64,000 bases of DNA, taken from positions 1,178,001 through 1,242,000 of the forward strand of contig NZ_CAJZAH010000002.1 in assembly GCF_914271545.1 (NCBI RefSeq), written 5' to 3'. Positions 8,110 to 17,803 of this stretch are shown one piece after another (the first letter of the stretch is position 1; each line of letters starts with the position of its first letter). Made by a program: the position numbers and the translations under genes. The stretch is from Cupriavidus respiraculi (lineage in GTDB: Bacteria > Pseudomonadota > Gammaproteobacteria > Burkholderiales > Burkholderiaceae). Below the pieces are notes generated by a model, which worked only from the letters and a program-made list of their open reading frames with translations, made no database searches and was not told the DNA's origin.

Positions 8110-9310
8110 GCCCTTCGATATCGCCATCGTCGGCGCCGGGCCGGTCGGCCTCGCGCTGGCCTGCCAGCTGCTGCGCACGAGCCCCTGGCGGCTGGCGCTG
8201 ATCGACGCCGGCACGCCGGACCGCGCGGCGCGCGACCCGCGCGCCATCGCGCTGTCGCACGGGAGCAGGCAGTTGCTCGAGCAGATCGGCGCCTGGCCAA
8301 GGGCGGTCACGCCCATCGAACACATCCATGTATCGCAGCGGGGCCGCTTCGGCCACGTGACGCTGCACCACGACGAGCACGACGTGCCCGCGCTGGGCTA
8401 CGTGGTGCGCTACGGCGAGCTGTGCGCCGCGCTCGAGCAGGCGCTGGCTTCGGCGGCCGAGGGCCGCGCACAGCGGCTGTCACGCGCCTTCGACACGCGC
8501 ATCGGCGATGTCGAAACGCTGGCCGGAACCAATGATGCGCAAGGCGCGGGCGTCATGCTGCACGGCCAGGGCAGCGATGGGCAGGGCAGCGTGTTCGCCG
8601 CGCGCCTCGCGGTGCAGGCCGAAGGCGGCCTGTTCCACGAGCAGGCGGGCCGCGAGGCGCGCCGGCCCGCCCGGCGCCGCGACTACGGGCAGACCGCGAT
8701 CGTGGCCCATGTGGCCTGTTCGCAGCCGCGCCCCGGCTGGGCGTGGGAGCGCTTCACGGAGGAGGGACCGCTGGCGCTGCTGCCGCACGTCGAGCACGGC
8801 GTTCCCGGCTATGCGCTGGTGTGGTGCTGCGCGCCCGAGCAGGCCGCCCGCCGCCTCGCGCTGCCCGAGGCGGCGTTCCTGCAGGAACTCGCGGATATCT
8901 TCGGCCCGCGCATGGGCCGCTTCACGCAGGTGGGCCAGCGCCATGCCTTTCCGCTTGGCCTGCATGCCGCCGAGGTCACGGTCCACGGCCCGGTCGTCGC
9001 TATCGGCAACGCCGCGCAGACGCTGCACCCGGTCGCCGGCCAGGGCCTGAACCTGGGGCTGCGCGATGCGTTCGCGCTGGCGGCGCAACTGCGCGCCGGC
9101 TGCACGCCGCAGGCGCTGCAGGCTTTCGCCGGCCGCCACCGCATGGACCGCGCCGTCACCATCGGCATGACCGACGTGCTGCCGCGCCTGTTCGCCATTC
9201 CCTACCCCTTCGCGGGCCACGCGCGTGGCGCCTCGCTCGCCGCGCTGGCCTGCCTGCCGCCGCTCAAGCACGCGCTGGCGCGCCAGATGATTTACGGCAT
9301 GCGGGGCTGA
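8090..9310 (+). CDS. ubiH: UbiH/UbiF-family FAD-dependent hydroxylase of ubiquinone biosynthesis
   Basis: UbiH-type monooxygenases hydroxylate the aromatic ring of ubiquinone precursors. The 406-residue protein has the Rossmann dinucleotide fold at the N terminus (IVGAGPVGLALACQLL, about residues 13-28), an Arg-Ala-Ile-Ala-Leu-Ser segment following FAD binding, and the C-terminal FAD/ribityl motif GNAAQTLHPVAGQGLNLGLRD near residue 305. Asn replaces the Asp of the usual GD motif, which is common in UbiH. The ATG lies inside the preceding small gene. UbiH rather than UbiF or UbiI is inferred from the pepP linkage and this motif; the ring position is not certain. Confidence 0.87.
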   Translation: MTTASTEPFDIAIVGAGPVGLALACQLLRTSPWRLALIDAGTPDRAARDPRAIALSHGSRQLLEQIGAWPRAVTPIEHIHVSQRGRFGHVTLHHDEHDVPALGYVVRYGELCAALEQALASAAEGRAQRLSRAFDTRIGDVETLAGTNDAQGAGVMLHGQGSDGQGSVFAARLAVQAEGGLFHEQAGREARRPARRRDYGQTAIVAHVACSQPRPGWAWERFTEEGPLALLPHVEHGVPGYALVWCCAPEQAARRLALPEAAFLQELADIFGPRMGRFTQVGQRHAFPLGLHAAEVTVHGPVVAIGNAAQTLHPVAGQGLNLGLRDAFALAAQLRAGCTPQALQAFAGRHRMDRAVTIGMTDVLPRLFAIPYPFAGHARGASLAALACLPPLKHALARQMIYGMRG

Positions 9311-9642
9311 ACCGGCGCTATCCGCGGCGGCGCCGAGGCCGCCGCGGCGCCCGCGGCGCTTTATTTGCTCAAATCTTGGGCAACGGTCCCGTTTGGCGGT
9401 AAAATCCCGCCCTCGCCCATGCCAACGGTATCGCCGCCACCGCAATCGACGACACCGATCCCGGCCAACGCCTGTTGCAGCCGGAGCATGCGCGGATCGA
9501 TCCTTGCCGTTGCCGCCCGCCCCCACGGGCCGTGGTGAACGCAAGCCAAGGGTCCGGGCCGCAAGTCCGGCCCGGATGGCCCGGATGACCGCCGGCCAGT
9601 TTGCGGACCCGGCCACAACCCTCGCTATTCCCGTACACGCCC
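9311..9642. other. Intergenic region ubiH-dusB with hairpin and promoter candidate
   Basis: This 330-base gap has no convincing gene. Near its left end is a perfect 10-bp GC stem (9322-9331 with 9338-9347) followed 13 nt later by TTTATTT, a weak possible terminator for the ubiH operon. A promoter candidate for dusB-fis follows at 9376-9405. The remaining roughly 240 bases up to the dusB start would form a long leader. That length is notable since fis expression is growth-phase regulated in other bacteria, but I see no recognisable riboswitch. Confidence 0.5.
9376..9405 (+). promoter_or_regulatory. Candidate sigma-70 promoter for dusB-fis
   Basis: TTGGGC (9376-9381) and TAAAAT (9400-9405) are separated by 18 nt, each with one or two mismatches to consensus. 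They lie in an AT-richer patch of an otherwise very GC-rich gap. The implied start near 9412 leaves a leader of about 230 nt before dusB. Confidence 0.45.
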
Positions 9643-10701
9643 GTGCAGATCGGACCGCATCGCCTTCGCAATAACCTGTTCGTCGCGCCCATGGCGGGCG
9701 TGACCGACCGCCCCTTCCGCCAGCTGTGCAAGAAGCTGGGGGCCGGCTATGCGGTGTCCGAGATGGTGGCGTCGAACGCGCAGCTGTGGAAGAGCGAAAA
9801 GACCATGCGGCGCGCCAACCATGAGGGCGAGGTCGAGCCGATCTCGGTGCAGATCGCCGGCGCGGAGCCGGCGATGATGGCCGAGGCCGCGCGCTACAAC
9901 GTCGACCGCGGCGCGCAGATCATCGACATCAACATGGGCTGCCCGGCCAAGAAGGTGTGCAACGTGGCCGCGGGCTCCGCGCTGCTGCAGAACGAGCCGC
10001 TGGTGGTGCGCATCGTCGAGGCCGTGGTCGCGGCGGTCGGCGACCGCGTGCCCGTGACGTTGAAGATCCGCACCGGCTGGAACCGCGAGAACCGCAATGC
10101 GCTGCGTATCGCCCGCATGGTCGAGGACGCCGGCATCAGCATGCTGACCGTGCACGGCCGCACGCGCGCCGACCTGTACCACGGCGAGGCGGAGTACGAG
10201 ACGATCGCCGCGGTCAAGGACGCGATCAGGATCCCGGTGGTCGCCAACGGCGACATCACCACGCCGCAGAAGGCGCGCGACGTGCTGGCCGCCACCGGCG
10301 CCGACGCCATCATGATCGGCCGCGCCGCCCAGGGCCGCCCGTGGCTGTTCCGCGAGATCGAGCATTTCCTGGCCACCGGCGAACTGCTGCCGGCGCCGGA
10401 GGTGGCCGAGATCCGCGCCATCATGAACGCCCACCTTGAAGACCACTACGCGTTCTACGGCGAATTCACCGGCGTGCGCACGGCGCGCAAGCATATCGCC
10501 TGGTACACGCGCGGCCTCAAGGGCGCCAATCTGTTCCGCCACCGGATGAATACGCTGGAAGACTCGCGCGAGCAACTGGCGGCGGTCAATGCGTTCTTCG
10601 ACGAGCAGGCGCAATGGTCGGACCGCCTGGTCTATGTCGACGACGACGGCGTCAAGAACAAATCGAATAACAACAACGACGGGGAGTTGCTTGCAGCATG
10701 A
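9643..10701 (+). CDS. dusB: tRNA-dihydrouridine synthase DusB
   Basis: DusB is an FMN enzyme that reduces specific uridines in tRNA to dihydrouridine. The protein carries the TIM-barrel start NNLFVAPMAGVTDRPFR, the active-site Cys in INMGCPAKKVCN, the tRNA/FMN segment TVHGRTRADLY and VVANGDITT. GTG 9643 is preferred because it gives MQIGPHRLRNN, close to the typical N terminus; TTG 9601 in the same frame would add 14 residues. Length is then 352 residues. It overlaps fis by 4 nt, the widely conserved dus-fis operon. Confidence 0.93.
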   Translation: MQIGPHRLRNNLFVAPMAGVTDRPFRQLCKKLGAGYAVSEMVASNAQLWKSEKTMRRANHEGEVEPISVQIAGAEPAMMAEAARYNVDRGAQIIDINMGCPAKKVCNVAAGSALLQNEPLVVRIVEAVVAAVGDRVPVTLKIRTGWNRENRNALRIARMVEDAGISMLTVHGRTRADLYHGEAEYETIAAVKDAIRIPVVANGDITTPQKARDVLAATGADAIMIGRAAQGRPWLFREIEHFLATGELLPAPEVAEIRAIMNAHLEDHYAFYGEFTGVRTARKHIAWYTRGLKGANLFRHRMNTLEDSREQLAAVNAFFDEQAQWSDRLVYVDDDGVKNKSNNNNDGELLAA

Positions 10702-10931
10702 GCCGCAACGCTATCGACCAGTGCATTCGGGACAGCCTGAGTGCCTATTTTCGCGACCTGGACGGCGAGGAGCCGTCGAACATGTACAACATGGTGATCG
10801 AGGCTGTGGAGCGGCCGTTGCTGGAAGCGGTGATGGCGCGAGCCGAACGCAACCAGTCGCTGGCCGCCGCCTATCTCGGCATCAATCGCAATACGCTGCG
10901 CAAGAAGCTGCAGCAGCACGGTTTACTTTGA
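10698..10931 (+). CDS. fis: Fis-family nucleoid-associated DNA-binding protein
   Basis: Fis bends DNA and modulates rRNA, recombination and growth-phase genes. This 77-residue protein is a little shorter than the 98-residue enterobacterial Fis but keeps the C-terminal helix-turn-helix ([20 protein letters not shown], about residues 54-73) and an upstream dimer helix ([18 protein letters not shown]). It begins inside the end of dusB (ATGA) and lies 25 nt before purH, so the three genes are probably cotranscribed. The short N terminus, lacking most of the beta-hairpin arm, is usual in betaproteobacteria. Confidence 0.9.
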   Translation: MSRNAIDQCIRDSLSAYFRDLDGEEPSNMYNMVIEAVERPLLEAVMARAERNQSLAAAYLGINRNTLRKKLQQHGLL

Positions 10932-10956
10932 AGCGCTCCCGCGCGTTCCCACAGCC

Positions 10957-12537
10957 ATGATCAAGCAAGCTCTCCTCTCCGTTTCCGACAAGACCGGCAT
11001 CGTCGACTTCGCGCGCGAACTGAACGCGCTGGGCGTGACGCTGCTCTCCACCGGCGGTACCGCCAAGCTGCTGGCCGACGCCGGCCTGCCGGTGACCGAA
11101 GTGGCCGACTACACCGGCTTCCCGGAAATGCTCGATGGCCGCGTCAAGACGCTGCACCCGAAGGTGCACGGCGGCATCCTCGCCCGTCGCGACCTGCCGG
11201 AGCACATGGCCGCGCTGGCCGAGCACGACATCCCCACCATCGACCTGCTGGTGGTGAACCTGTATCCGTTCCAGCAGACCGTGGCCAAGGACGACTGCAC
11301 GCTGCCGGACGCGATCGAGAACATCGACATCGGCGGCCCGACCATGCTGCGCTCGGCCGCGAAGAACCATCGCGACGTCACCGTGATCGTCGATCCGGCC
11401 GACTATGCGCCGGTGCTGGAGGAAATGCGCGCCGGCAACAACAGCGTGGGCTACGACACCAACTTCCGGCTGGCCACCAAGGTGTTCGCGCACACCGCGC
11501 AGTACGACGGCGCCATCACCAACTACCTGACCAGCCTGGGCAGCGACAAGTCGCACCAGGGCCGCAGCGCCTTCCCGCAGACGCTGAACACCGCCTTCGA
11601 GAAGGTGCAGGAAATGCGCTACGGCGAGAACCCGCACCAGTCGGCGGCGTTCTACCGCGACCTGAAGGCCGTGGACGGCGCGCTCGCCAACTACGTGCAA
11701 CTGCAGGGCAAGGAACTGTCGTACAACAATATCGCCGACGCGGACGCCGCCTGGGAGTGCGTGAAGTCGTTCGACGCCTCCAGCGACGGCGGCGCGGCGT
11801 GCGTCATCATCAAGCACGCCAACCCGTGCGGCGTGGCCATCGGCGCGACCGCGCTGGAAGCCTATGAAAAGGCGTTCAAGACCGATTCGACCTCGGCCTT
11901 CGGCGGCATCATCGCCTTCAACGTGGAACTGGACGAAGCCGCCGCGCAGGCCGTTGCCAAGCAGTTCGTCGAAGTGCTGATCGCCCCGTCGTTCACGGCC
12001 GGCGCGCGCGCCCTGTTCTCGGCCAAGCAGAACGTGCGCCTGCTGGAAATCCCGCTGGGCAAGGGCGTCAACCAGTTCGACCTCAAGCGCGTGGGCGGCG
12101 GCCTGCTGGTGCAGAGCCCCGATGCGAAGAACGTGCAGGCTTCCGAGCTGCGCGTGGTGACGCGCCGCCATCCGACGCCGAAGGAAATGAGCGATCTGCT
12201 GTTCGCCTGGCGCGTGGCCAAGTTCGTCAAGTCCAACGCCATCGTGTTCTGCGGCGGCGGCATGACGCTGGGCGTGGGCGCCGGCCAGATGAGCCGCGTG
12301 GATTCGGCCCGCATCGCGAGCATCAAGGCGCAGAATGCGGGCCTGACGCTGGCCGGTTCCGCCGTGGCGTCGGACGCGTTCTTCCCGTTCCGCGATGGCC
12401 TGGATGTGGTGGTGGACGCCGGCGCGACCTGCGTGATCCAGCCGGGCGGCTCGATGCGCGACGACGAAGTGATCGCCGCCGCCGACGAGCGCAATATCGC
12501 GATGGTGATGACCGGCACGCGCCATTTCCGGCATTGA
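10957..12537 (+). CDS. purH: Bifunctional AICAR transformylase / IMP cyclohydrolase PurH
   Basis: PurH catalyses the last two steps of de novo IMP synthesis. The 526-residue protein has the N-terminal MGS-like cyclohydrolase domain ([15 protein letters not shown], then [11 protein letters not shown]; residues 1-150). The C-terminal transformylase domain carries [14 protein letters not shown], the catalytic Lys-His in [11 protein letters not shown], and [18 protein letters not shown] near the end. Length and order are canonical. It follows fis closely and is followed by a palindromic repeat before ruvC. Confidence 0.97.
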   Translation: MIKQALLSVSDKTGIVDFARELNALGVTLLSTGGTAKLLADAGLPVTEVADYTGFPEMLDGRVKTLHPKVHGGILARRDLPEHMAALAEHDIPTIDLLVVNLYPFQQTVAKDDCTLPDAIENIDIGGPTMLRSAAKNHRDVTVIVDPADYAPVLEEMRAGNNSVGYDTNFRLATKVFAHTAQYDGAITNYLTSLGSDKSHQGRSAFPQTLNTAFEKVQEMRYGENPHQSAAFYRDLKAVDGALANYVQLQGKELSYNNIADADAAWECVKSFDASSDGGAACVIIKHANPCGVAIGATALEAYEKAFKTDSTSAFGGIIAFNVELDEAAAQAVAKQFVEVLIAPSFTAGARALFSAKQNVRLLEIPLGKGVNQFDLKRVGGGLLVQSPDAKNVQASELRVVTRRHPTPKEMSDLLFAWRVAKFVKSNAIVFCGGGMTLGVGAGQMSRVDSARIASIKAQNAGLTLAGSAVASDAFFPFRDGLDVVVDAGATCVIQPGGSMRDDEVIAAADERNIAMVMTGTRHFRH

Positions 12538-12541
12538 GGTG

Positions 12542-12575
12542 TTCTGCCCTCTCCCGCTCGCGGGAGAGGGCAGAA
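12542..12575. repeat. Interspersed palindromic repeat, copy 1
   Basis: A perfect 15-bp inverted repeat (12542-12556 with 12561-12575, loop CTCG) built on the core CCCTCTCCCG/CGGGAGAGGG. The same core occurs at 45389-45414 and 49986-50025, each time between genes. Here it lies between purH and ruvC and is followed by AAAA rather than a T-run, so a terminator role on the plus strand is doubtful. It looks like a REP-type repeat. Confidence 0.7.
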
Positions 12576-12606
12576 AAGCCCACCGCCAGCAAACCCACCT
12601 GGACTC

Positions 12607-13152
12607 ATGCGCATCCTAGGCATCGACCCCGGCCTTCGCACCACCGGCTTCGGCGTGGTCGAGAAGCACGGCACCCAGCTGTCCTACATCGCGTCGGGCA
12701 CCATCAAGAGCGATGGCAACGGTAGCCTGCCTGAGCGCCTGAAGACGCTGTTCGACGGCATCGCCGAGGTCACGCGCACCTATGCGCCCGACTGCGCGGC
12801 CATCGAGAAGGTCTTCGTCAACGTCAATCCCCAATCGACCCTGCTGCTGGGCCAGGCGCGCGGCGCCGCGATCTGCGGGCTGGTCGGCAATGGCCTGCCG
12901 GTCTTCGAATACACCGCGCTGCAGCTGAAGGTCGCGGTGGTCGGCTACGGCCGCGCCAACAAGGAGCAGGTGCAGGAAATGGTTACCCGCCTACTCAGCC
13001 TGCCGGGCCGCCCCAGTTCCGACGCGGCCGATGCGCTCGGCATGGCCATCTGCCATGCCAACGGCAGCGAGACGCTGGGCGCGCTGACGGGCCTTGCGCC
13101 CGAACTCGCGCGCAAGGGCCTGCGCGTGCGCCGCGGGCGGCTGGTCGGCTGA
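12607..13152 (+). CDS. ruvC: Crossover junction endodeoxyribonuclease RuvC
   Basis: RuvC cuts Holliday junctions brought to it by RuvAB. The 181-residue protein keeps the RNase H-fold catalytic acids: Asp in [16 protein letters not shown] (residue 7), Glu in [19 protein letters not shown], and the paired Asp in [14 protein letters not shown] near residue 140. Length is typical. It is on the same strand as ruvA and ruvB, but a lipoprotein phosphodiesterase gene separates it from ruvA. Confidence 0.96.
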   Translation: MRILGIDPGLRTTGFGVVEKHGTQLSYIASGTIKSDGNGSLPERLKTLFDGIAEVTRTYAPDCAAIEKVFVNVNPQSTLLLGQARGAAICGLVGNGLPVFEYTALQLKVAVVGYGRANKEQVQEMVTRLLSLPGRPSSDAADALGMAICHANGSETLGALTGLAPELARKGLRVRRGRLVG

Positions 13153-13251
13153 TCGGCTGACCCGTGGGGCCTTGCAAGGCCTGCGCCGGCAAAGCCGACT
13201 TCACGCCACCTCTCTTACAATCGGGCGGTTCCCCTCAAGCCAGGATGCCGC

Positions 13252-14424
13252 ATGCCTCGTCCCGCCCGCCGTCTTTCCTTCTCGCTGAACCCCTCGCTTG
13301 CGGCCGCGCTGCTGGCCGCCGTGCTGGCCGGCTGCGCCGTCGCGCCCCCGCCCGCCGCCGTGCCGACGCCGGCGCCCACACCGGCACCGGCCAAACCCGC
13401 CGCCAAGGCGCTGGTCATCGGCCACCGCGGCGCCAGCGCGCTGCGCCCGGAACACACGCTGGCGGCCTACACCAAGGCCATCGAGGACGGCGCCGACGCG
13501 ATCGAGCCCGACCTGGTGATGACCCGGGACGGCGTGCTGGTGGCCCGCCACGAAAACGACATCACCGGCACGACCAATGTCGCCGAGGTCGCCGCCTTCG
13601 CCGACCGCAAGCGCATCAAGGTCATCGACGGCGAGCGCCTGACCGGCTGGTTCACCGAGGACTTCACGCTGGCCGAGCTCAAGACGCTGCGCGCACGCGA
13701 GCGCATCCCGAAGGTGCGGCCCGCCAATACCCAGTACAACGACAAGTTCGAGATCCCGACGCTGGCCGAGATCATCGCGCTGGCCGCCAATGCCTCGCGC
13801 CGCAGCGGCCGCCCGATCGCCATCTACGCCGAGACCAAGCACTCGAGCTATTTCCGCAGCATCGGGCTGCCGCTGGAGGAAGCGCTGGTCACGGCGATCC
13901 AGGGCAACGCGTACACGCGCCAGGCGCCGGTATTCCTGCAGTCCTTCGAGACCGGCAACCTTCGCGCGCTGCGGCAGCGCATCGGCAAGACGCTGCCGAA
14001 CGTGAAGCTGGTGCAGCTGATCGGCAGCCCGAAGAGGCGCCCCGCTGACTGGACCCTGGCCGGCGACACCCGCACCTATGCCGACATGACGACTTCCGTG
14101 GGCCTGCGCGAGGTGGCGAGCTACGCCGACGGCATCGGTCCCGACCGCGGCCATATCCTGCCGCGCGACAGCCGCGGCAATATCGGCACGACCACGTCGC
14201 TGGTGCGCGACGCCCACGCGGCCGGCCTGCTGGTGCATCCCTACACGCTGCGCCCGGAAAACAGCTTCCTGCCGCGCAATCTGCGTGGCCCCGGCGACGA
14301 TGCCGCGCGCCATCCGGCCGGCATGGTCGGCGAGGCGCGCGCCCTGCTGGAGGCCGGCGTCGATGGCTTCTTCACCGACGATCCGGCGCTGGGCCGGCAG
14401 GCCGTCGACGCGATGGCGCGCTGA
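13252..14424 (+). CDS. Lipoprotein glycerophosphodiester phosphodiesterase (GlpQ-like)
   Basis: Members of this family hydrolyse deacylated phospholipids to glycerol-3-phosphate and an alcohol in the periplasm. The N terminus is a lipoprotein signal with lipobox LAGC (Cys about residue 28), followed by a Pro/Ala-rich linker. The GDPD barrel begins at about residue 52 with [15 protein letters not shown] (catalytic His) and continues with [20 protein letters not shown] (Glu and Asp metal ligands). The C-terminal [17 protein letters not shown] is also characteristic. Length (390 residues) fits the larger GlpQ type. It sits between ruvC and ruvA with a TACAAT box just upstream, so it probably has its own promoter. 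Confidence 0.88.
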   Translation: MPRPARRLSFSLNPSLAAALLAAVLAGCAVAPPPAAVPTPAPTPAPAKPAAKALVIGHRGASALRPEHTLAAYTKAIEDGADAIEPDLVMTRDGVLVARHENDITGTTNVAEVAAFADRKRIKVIDGERLTGWFTEDFTLAELKTLRARERIPKVRPANTQYNDKFEIPTLAEIIALAANASRRSGRPIAIYAETKHSSYFRSIGLPLEEALVTAIQGNAYTRQAPVFLQSFETGNLRALRQRIGKTLPNVKLVQLIGSPKRRPADWTLAGDTRTYADMTTSVGLREVASYADGIGPDRGHILPRDSRGNIGTTTSLVRDAHAAGLLVHPYTLRPENSFLPRNLRGPGDDAARHPAGMVGEARALLEAGVDGFFTDDPALGRQAVDAMAR

Positions 14425-14524
14425 CCGGCACGCGCGGGCGCTGCGCTACACTTGCGCCCTTTGGCGGGGCGCGCCGCAGCACTCCCAGATCGGCCCCGCC
14501 GCCTCACCTCAATCCGCACACACC

Positions 14525-15106
14525 ATGATCGGACGCATCGCCGGCACCCTGATTGAAAAGAACCCGCCGCATCTGCTGGTGGACTGCCACGGCGTCGGTT
14601 ACGAGATCGACGTGCCGATGAGCACGTTCTACAACCTGCCGGCCCTGGGCCAGCCCGTGACGCTGCTCACGCAGATGATCGTGCGCGAGGACGCGCAGCT
14701 GCTGTACGGCTTCGGCAGCGCGGCCGAGCGCAACACCTTCCGCGAGCTGATCAAGATCACCGGCATCGGCGCGCGCATGGCGCTGGCGGTGCTGTCCGGC
14801 ATGTCGGTGACCGAGCTGGCCCAGGCCATCACGCTGCAGGAAGCCGGGCGCCTTACGCGCATTCCCGGCATCGGCAAGAAGACCGCCGAGCGGCTGCTGC
14901 TCGAACTGAAGGGCAAGCTGGGCGCCGAACTGGCGCAGGTGCCGGGCGGCCCGGCGGTGCACGACAGCGCCACCGATGTGCTCAACGCCCTGCTGGCGCT
15001 GGGCTACTCGGACAAGGAGGCGGCGCTGGCCGTCAAGCAGGTGCCGGCCGGCACCGGCGTGTCCGACGGCATCAAGCTCGCGCTGAAGGCGCTGTCCAAG
15101 GGTTGA
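14525..15106 (+). CDS. ruvA: Holliday junction branch migration protein RuvA
   Basis: RuvA tetramers bind four-way junctions and load the RuvB motors. The 193-residue protein has the N-terminal OB domain ([20 protein letters not shown]), the central tandem helix-hairpin-helix region ([15 protein letters not shown], then [20 protein letters not shown]) and the C-terminal RuvB-contact domain ([19 protein letters not shown]). ATG 14525 gives the canonical MIGRI start. It lies 61 nt before ruvB. Confidence 0.96.
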   Translation: MIGRIAGTLIEKNPPHLLVDCHGVGYEIDVPMSTFYNLPALGQPVTLLTQMIVREDAQLLYGFGSAAERNTFRELIKITGIGARMALAVLSGMSVTELAQAITLQEAGRLTRIPGIGKKTAERLLLELKGKLGAELAQVPGGPAVHDSATDVLNALLALGYSDKEAALAVKQVPAGTGVSDGIKLALKALSKG

Positions 15107-15167
15107 GGCCGACGGCGGCCGTCGCGCGCCACGGGCTACAATCGAACCAGTTTTTCCGCACAGCGCC

Positions 15168-16235
15168 ATGATCGAAACCGACAAGCTCGTCCCCGACCGT
15201 CCCAGCGACCGCGTGATCGCCGCCACGCCCGCCTCCACCGGCGAGGAAGCCTTCGAGCGCGCCCTGCGTCCCAAGCTGCTCGACGAGTACGTGGGCCAGG
15301 AGAAGGTGCGCGATCAGCTCGACATCTTCATGCACGCGGCGCGCAACCGCCGCGAGGCGCTGGACCACGTGCTGCTGTTCGGCCCGCCGGGCCTGGGCAA
15401 GACCACGCTGGCCCACATCATCGCGCGCGAGATGGGCGTCAATCTGCGCCAGACTTCGGGCCCCGTGCTGGAGCGCCCGGGCGACCTGGCGGCGCTGCTG
15501 ACCAATCTCGAAGCCAACGACGTGCTGTTCATCGACGAGATCCACCGGCTGTCGCCGGTCGTCGAGGAAATCCTGTACCCCGCGCTGGAGGACTACCAGA
15601 TCGACATCATGATCGGCGAGGGCCCGGCGGCCCGCTCGGTCAAGCTGGACCTGCAGCCCTTCACCCTGGTCGGCGCCACTACGCGCGCCGGCATGCTGAC
15701 CAATCCGCTGCGCGACCGCTTCGGCATCGTGGCGCGACTGGAGTTCTATACCGCCGAGGAGCTGGCGCGCATCGTGACCCGCTCGGCGCAGCTGCTGAAC
15801 GCGCGCATCGATCCGAAGGGCGCGCTGGAAATCGCCCGGCGCTCGCGCGGCACGCCCCGTATCGCCAACCGCCTGCTGCGGCGCGTGCGCGACTATGCCG
15901 AGGTCAAGGGCGACGGCACCATCAGCCGCGAGATGGCGGACGCGGCGCTGGCCATGCTGGACGTGGACAGCGTCGGCTTCGACCTGATGGACCGCAAGCT
16001 GCTCGAAGCGATCCTGCACAAGTTCGGCGGCGGGCCGGTCGGCGTGGACAACCTGGCGGCCGCCATCGGCGAGGAGCGCGACACCATCGAGGATGTGCTC
16101 GAGCCCTTCCTGATCCAGCAGGGCTATCTGCAACGTACACCGCGCGGGCGCATGGCCACCGCCACCGCCTATCGCCATTTCGGGCTGGCGGCGCCGGGCG
16201 ACGCGCAAGCCAGCATCCTGCCGGACGACGCCTGA
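15168..16235 (+). CDS. ruvB: Holliday junction branch migration ATPase RuvB
   Basis: RuvB is the hexameric AAA+ motor of branch migration. The 355-residue protein has Walker [13 protein letters not shown], Walker [12 protein letters not shown], the sensor segment [20 protein letters not shown] with the arginine finger, and the winged-helix C terminus (IEPF-type segment [21 protein letters not shown]). All are intact and in order. A TACAAT -10-like box lies about 30 nt upstream of the start, so transcription independent of ruvA is possible. Confidence 0.97.
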   Translation: MIETDKLVPDRPSDRVIAATPASTGEEAFERALRPKLLDEYVGQEKVRDQLDIFMHAARNRREALDHVLLFGPPGLGKTTLAHIIAREMGVNLRQTSGPVLERPGDLAALLTNLEANDVLFIDEIHRLSPVVEEILYPALEDYQIDIMIGEGPAARSVKLDLQPFTLVGATTRAGMLTNPLRDRFGIVARLEFYTAEELARIVTRSAQLLNARIDPKGALEIARRSRGTPRIANRLLRRVRDYAEVKGDGTISREMADAALAMLDVDSVGFDLMDRKLLEAILHKFGGGPVGVDNLAAAIGEERDTIEDVLEPFLIQQGYLQRTPRGRMATATAYRHFGLAAPGDAQASILPDDA

Positions 16236-16306
16236 GGGCGGCGGACCGCGCAAGGGCGCGCGGGTGGTCTCGGCGCCCATATTCGACACACCCCCGGAGT
16301 CAGCCG

Positions 16307-16915
16307 ATGACCGTACGCCTCGACCGTTTCCTCGTTGTTGCCACGCGCCTGCCGGTCGTGGCGCTGGCCGCGACCCTGGTGGCCGCGGCGGCCACCCCCG
16401 CGCACGCGCAGTCGGCCGGCACGGCGCCCGCGCCGACCGTCACCGCCGCGCGGGTGGTCGAGGTCGATCCGGCCTCCGGCGCCGTCACGGCCCAGGCCGC
16501 GCAGGGTCCTGCCTTCCAGGCGCTGGCCGGCAACGAGGCCGCCATGATCGGTCCGATCCGGTCCGGCGACACGCTGTCGGTCGCACGGGGCCCGGCGACC
16601 GTGCTCAAGCTCGAGCCGCTTGCCACGCGCGGCGTGGCGCTGGCCGAAAGCCAGGAACAGGGAGCGCATCCGCTGGGCGGCAGCCAGCGCGGCCTCGTGC
16701 GCGAGGTCACCACGACCGCCACGGCGGAGGTCGCGCAGATCGATCCCACCGCCAGGACGCTGCTGCTGCGTGGCCCGCGCGGCGCCACGCGCCAGGTCCA
16801 TGCGAGCGATCCCGCGCTGGATCTCTCCCGTGTCAAGAGCGGGCAGATGGCCCGCGTCGTCTCGGTCGAGACCACCACCATTACGGTCGAGGCGCCCGCG
16901 GCGGCGCCGCAATAG
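16307..16915 (+). CDS. Secreted hypothetical protein with two similar halves
   Basis: No family is recognised. The 202-residue product has a clear signal peptide (to AAAATPAHAQ, about residue 35), then a Pro/Ala linker. Two similar segments of roughly 60-70 residues follow: one around AARVVEVDPASGAVTAQ and GDTLSVARGPATVLKLEP, the other around AEVAQIDPTARTLLLRGPRG and VKSGQMARVVSVETTTITVE. Both read as short beta-strand modules with a V-x-x-I/V-D-P core. It is probably periplasmic. It lies between ruvB and the YhhQ transporter with no obvious functional tie. Confidence 0.75.
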   Translation: MTVRLDRFLVVATRLPVVALAATLVAAAATPAHAQSAGTAPAPTVTAARVVEVDPASGAVTAQAAQGPAFQALAGNEAAMIGPIRSGDTLSVARGPATVLKLEPLATRGVALAESQEQGAHPLGGSQRGLVREVTTTATAEVAQIDPTARTLLLRGPRGATRQVHASDPALDLSRVKSGQMARVVSVETTTITVEAPAAAPQ

Positions 16916-17031
16916 CGGCCGGAACAGCGGCCGGTCCGGCCGCGCGCCGGACATCGGCGTTCGTGCGCGGCACGCCACGGCATGCGCGCCGCGCTGGCAT
17001 AATCCGCCCACACTAAAAACCCGGAACCTTC

Positions 17032-17766
17032 ATGTCCGACTCCCTGGCCGCGCCCGCGGGCGGCGCGCATATCGGCCGCGTCTATCGCTACTACGACCTG
17101 GTGATGGTGGCGTTCGTCACGGTGCTGCTGTGCTCGAACCTGATCGGCGCGGCCAAGGCGGCGCAGATCACGCTGCCGTGGATCGGCCCGGTGACCTTCG
17201 GCGCCGGCGTGCTGTTCTTCCCGATCTCCTACATCTTTGGCGACGTGCTGACCGAGGTCTACGGCTACGGGCGCGATCGCCGCGTGGTGTGGGCCGGCTT
17301 CGCGGCGCTGGCCTTCGCGACCTTCATGAGCGTGGTGGTGCTGCAGATGCCGGTGGCGCCGTTCATGGCCGACTACCAGAAGAGCCTCCAGGACGTGTTC
17401 GGCAACACCTGGCGCATCGCGCTGGGCTCGCTGATCGCCTTTTGCTGCGGCAGCTTCACCAACAGCTATGTGCTGGCGAAGATGAAGCTGTGGACGCAGG
17501 GCCGCTGGCTGTGGACGCGCACCATCGGTTCGACGATGGCCGGCGAACTGGTGGACTCGTCGCTGTTCTACGTGATCGCCTTCTACGGGATCTGGCCGCT
17601 GGAGAAGGTGGTGCAGGTGGCGGTGGCGCAGTACGTGCTGAAGACCGGCTGGGAGGTGGTAATGACGCCGGTGACCTACCGGGTCGTGGCCTTTCTGAAG
17701 CGGGCCGAGAACGAAGACTGGTACGACCGCGATACCAACTTCACGCCGTTCCGGCTGCGGGTGTAG
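17032..17766 (+). CDS. Queuosine precursor transporter, YhhQ/VUT family
   Basis: YhhQ-type proteins import preQ0/preQ1 for tRNA queuosine modification. The 244-residue protein is mostly hydrophobic with about six membrane spans and shows the family elements YYDLVMVAFVTVLLCSNLIG, FPISYIFGDVLTEVYGYGR and FCCGSFTNSYVLAKMK, plus a short cytoplasmic tail. A CATAAT -10-like box lies about 35 nt before the ATG. I looked for a preQ1 riboswitch in the 116-nt upstream gap and did not find one. The transported substrate is inferred from family. Confidence 0.87.
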   Translation: MSDSLAAPAGGAHIGRVYRYYDLVMVAFVTVLLCSNLIGAAKAAQITLPWIGPVTFGAGVLFFPISYIFGDVLTEVYGYGRDRRVVWAGFAALAFATFMSVVVLQMPVAPFMADYQKSLQDVFGNTWRIALGSLIAFCCGSFTNSYVLAKMKLWTQGRWLWTRTIGSTMAGELVDSSLFYVIAFYGIWPLEKVVQVAVAQYVLKTGWEVVMTPVTYRVVAFLKRAENEDWYDRDTNFTPFRLRV

Positions 17767-17803
17767 CGGCGGCGGGCGCCGCGCGAGCGCCCGCCCCGAT
17801 CGC

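Noticed and set aside
16916-17031. preQ1 riboswitch upstream of the queuosine-precursor transporter
   Set aside because: The stretch ACTAAAAACCC near the start recalls the preQ1-I tail, but the required GGTTC-type hairpin upstream is absent.
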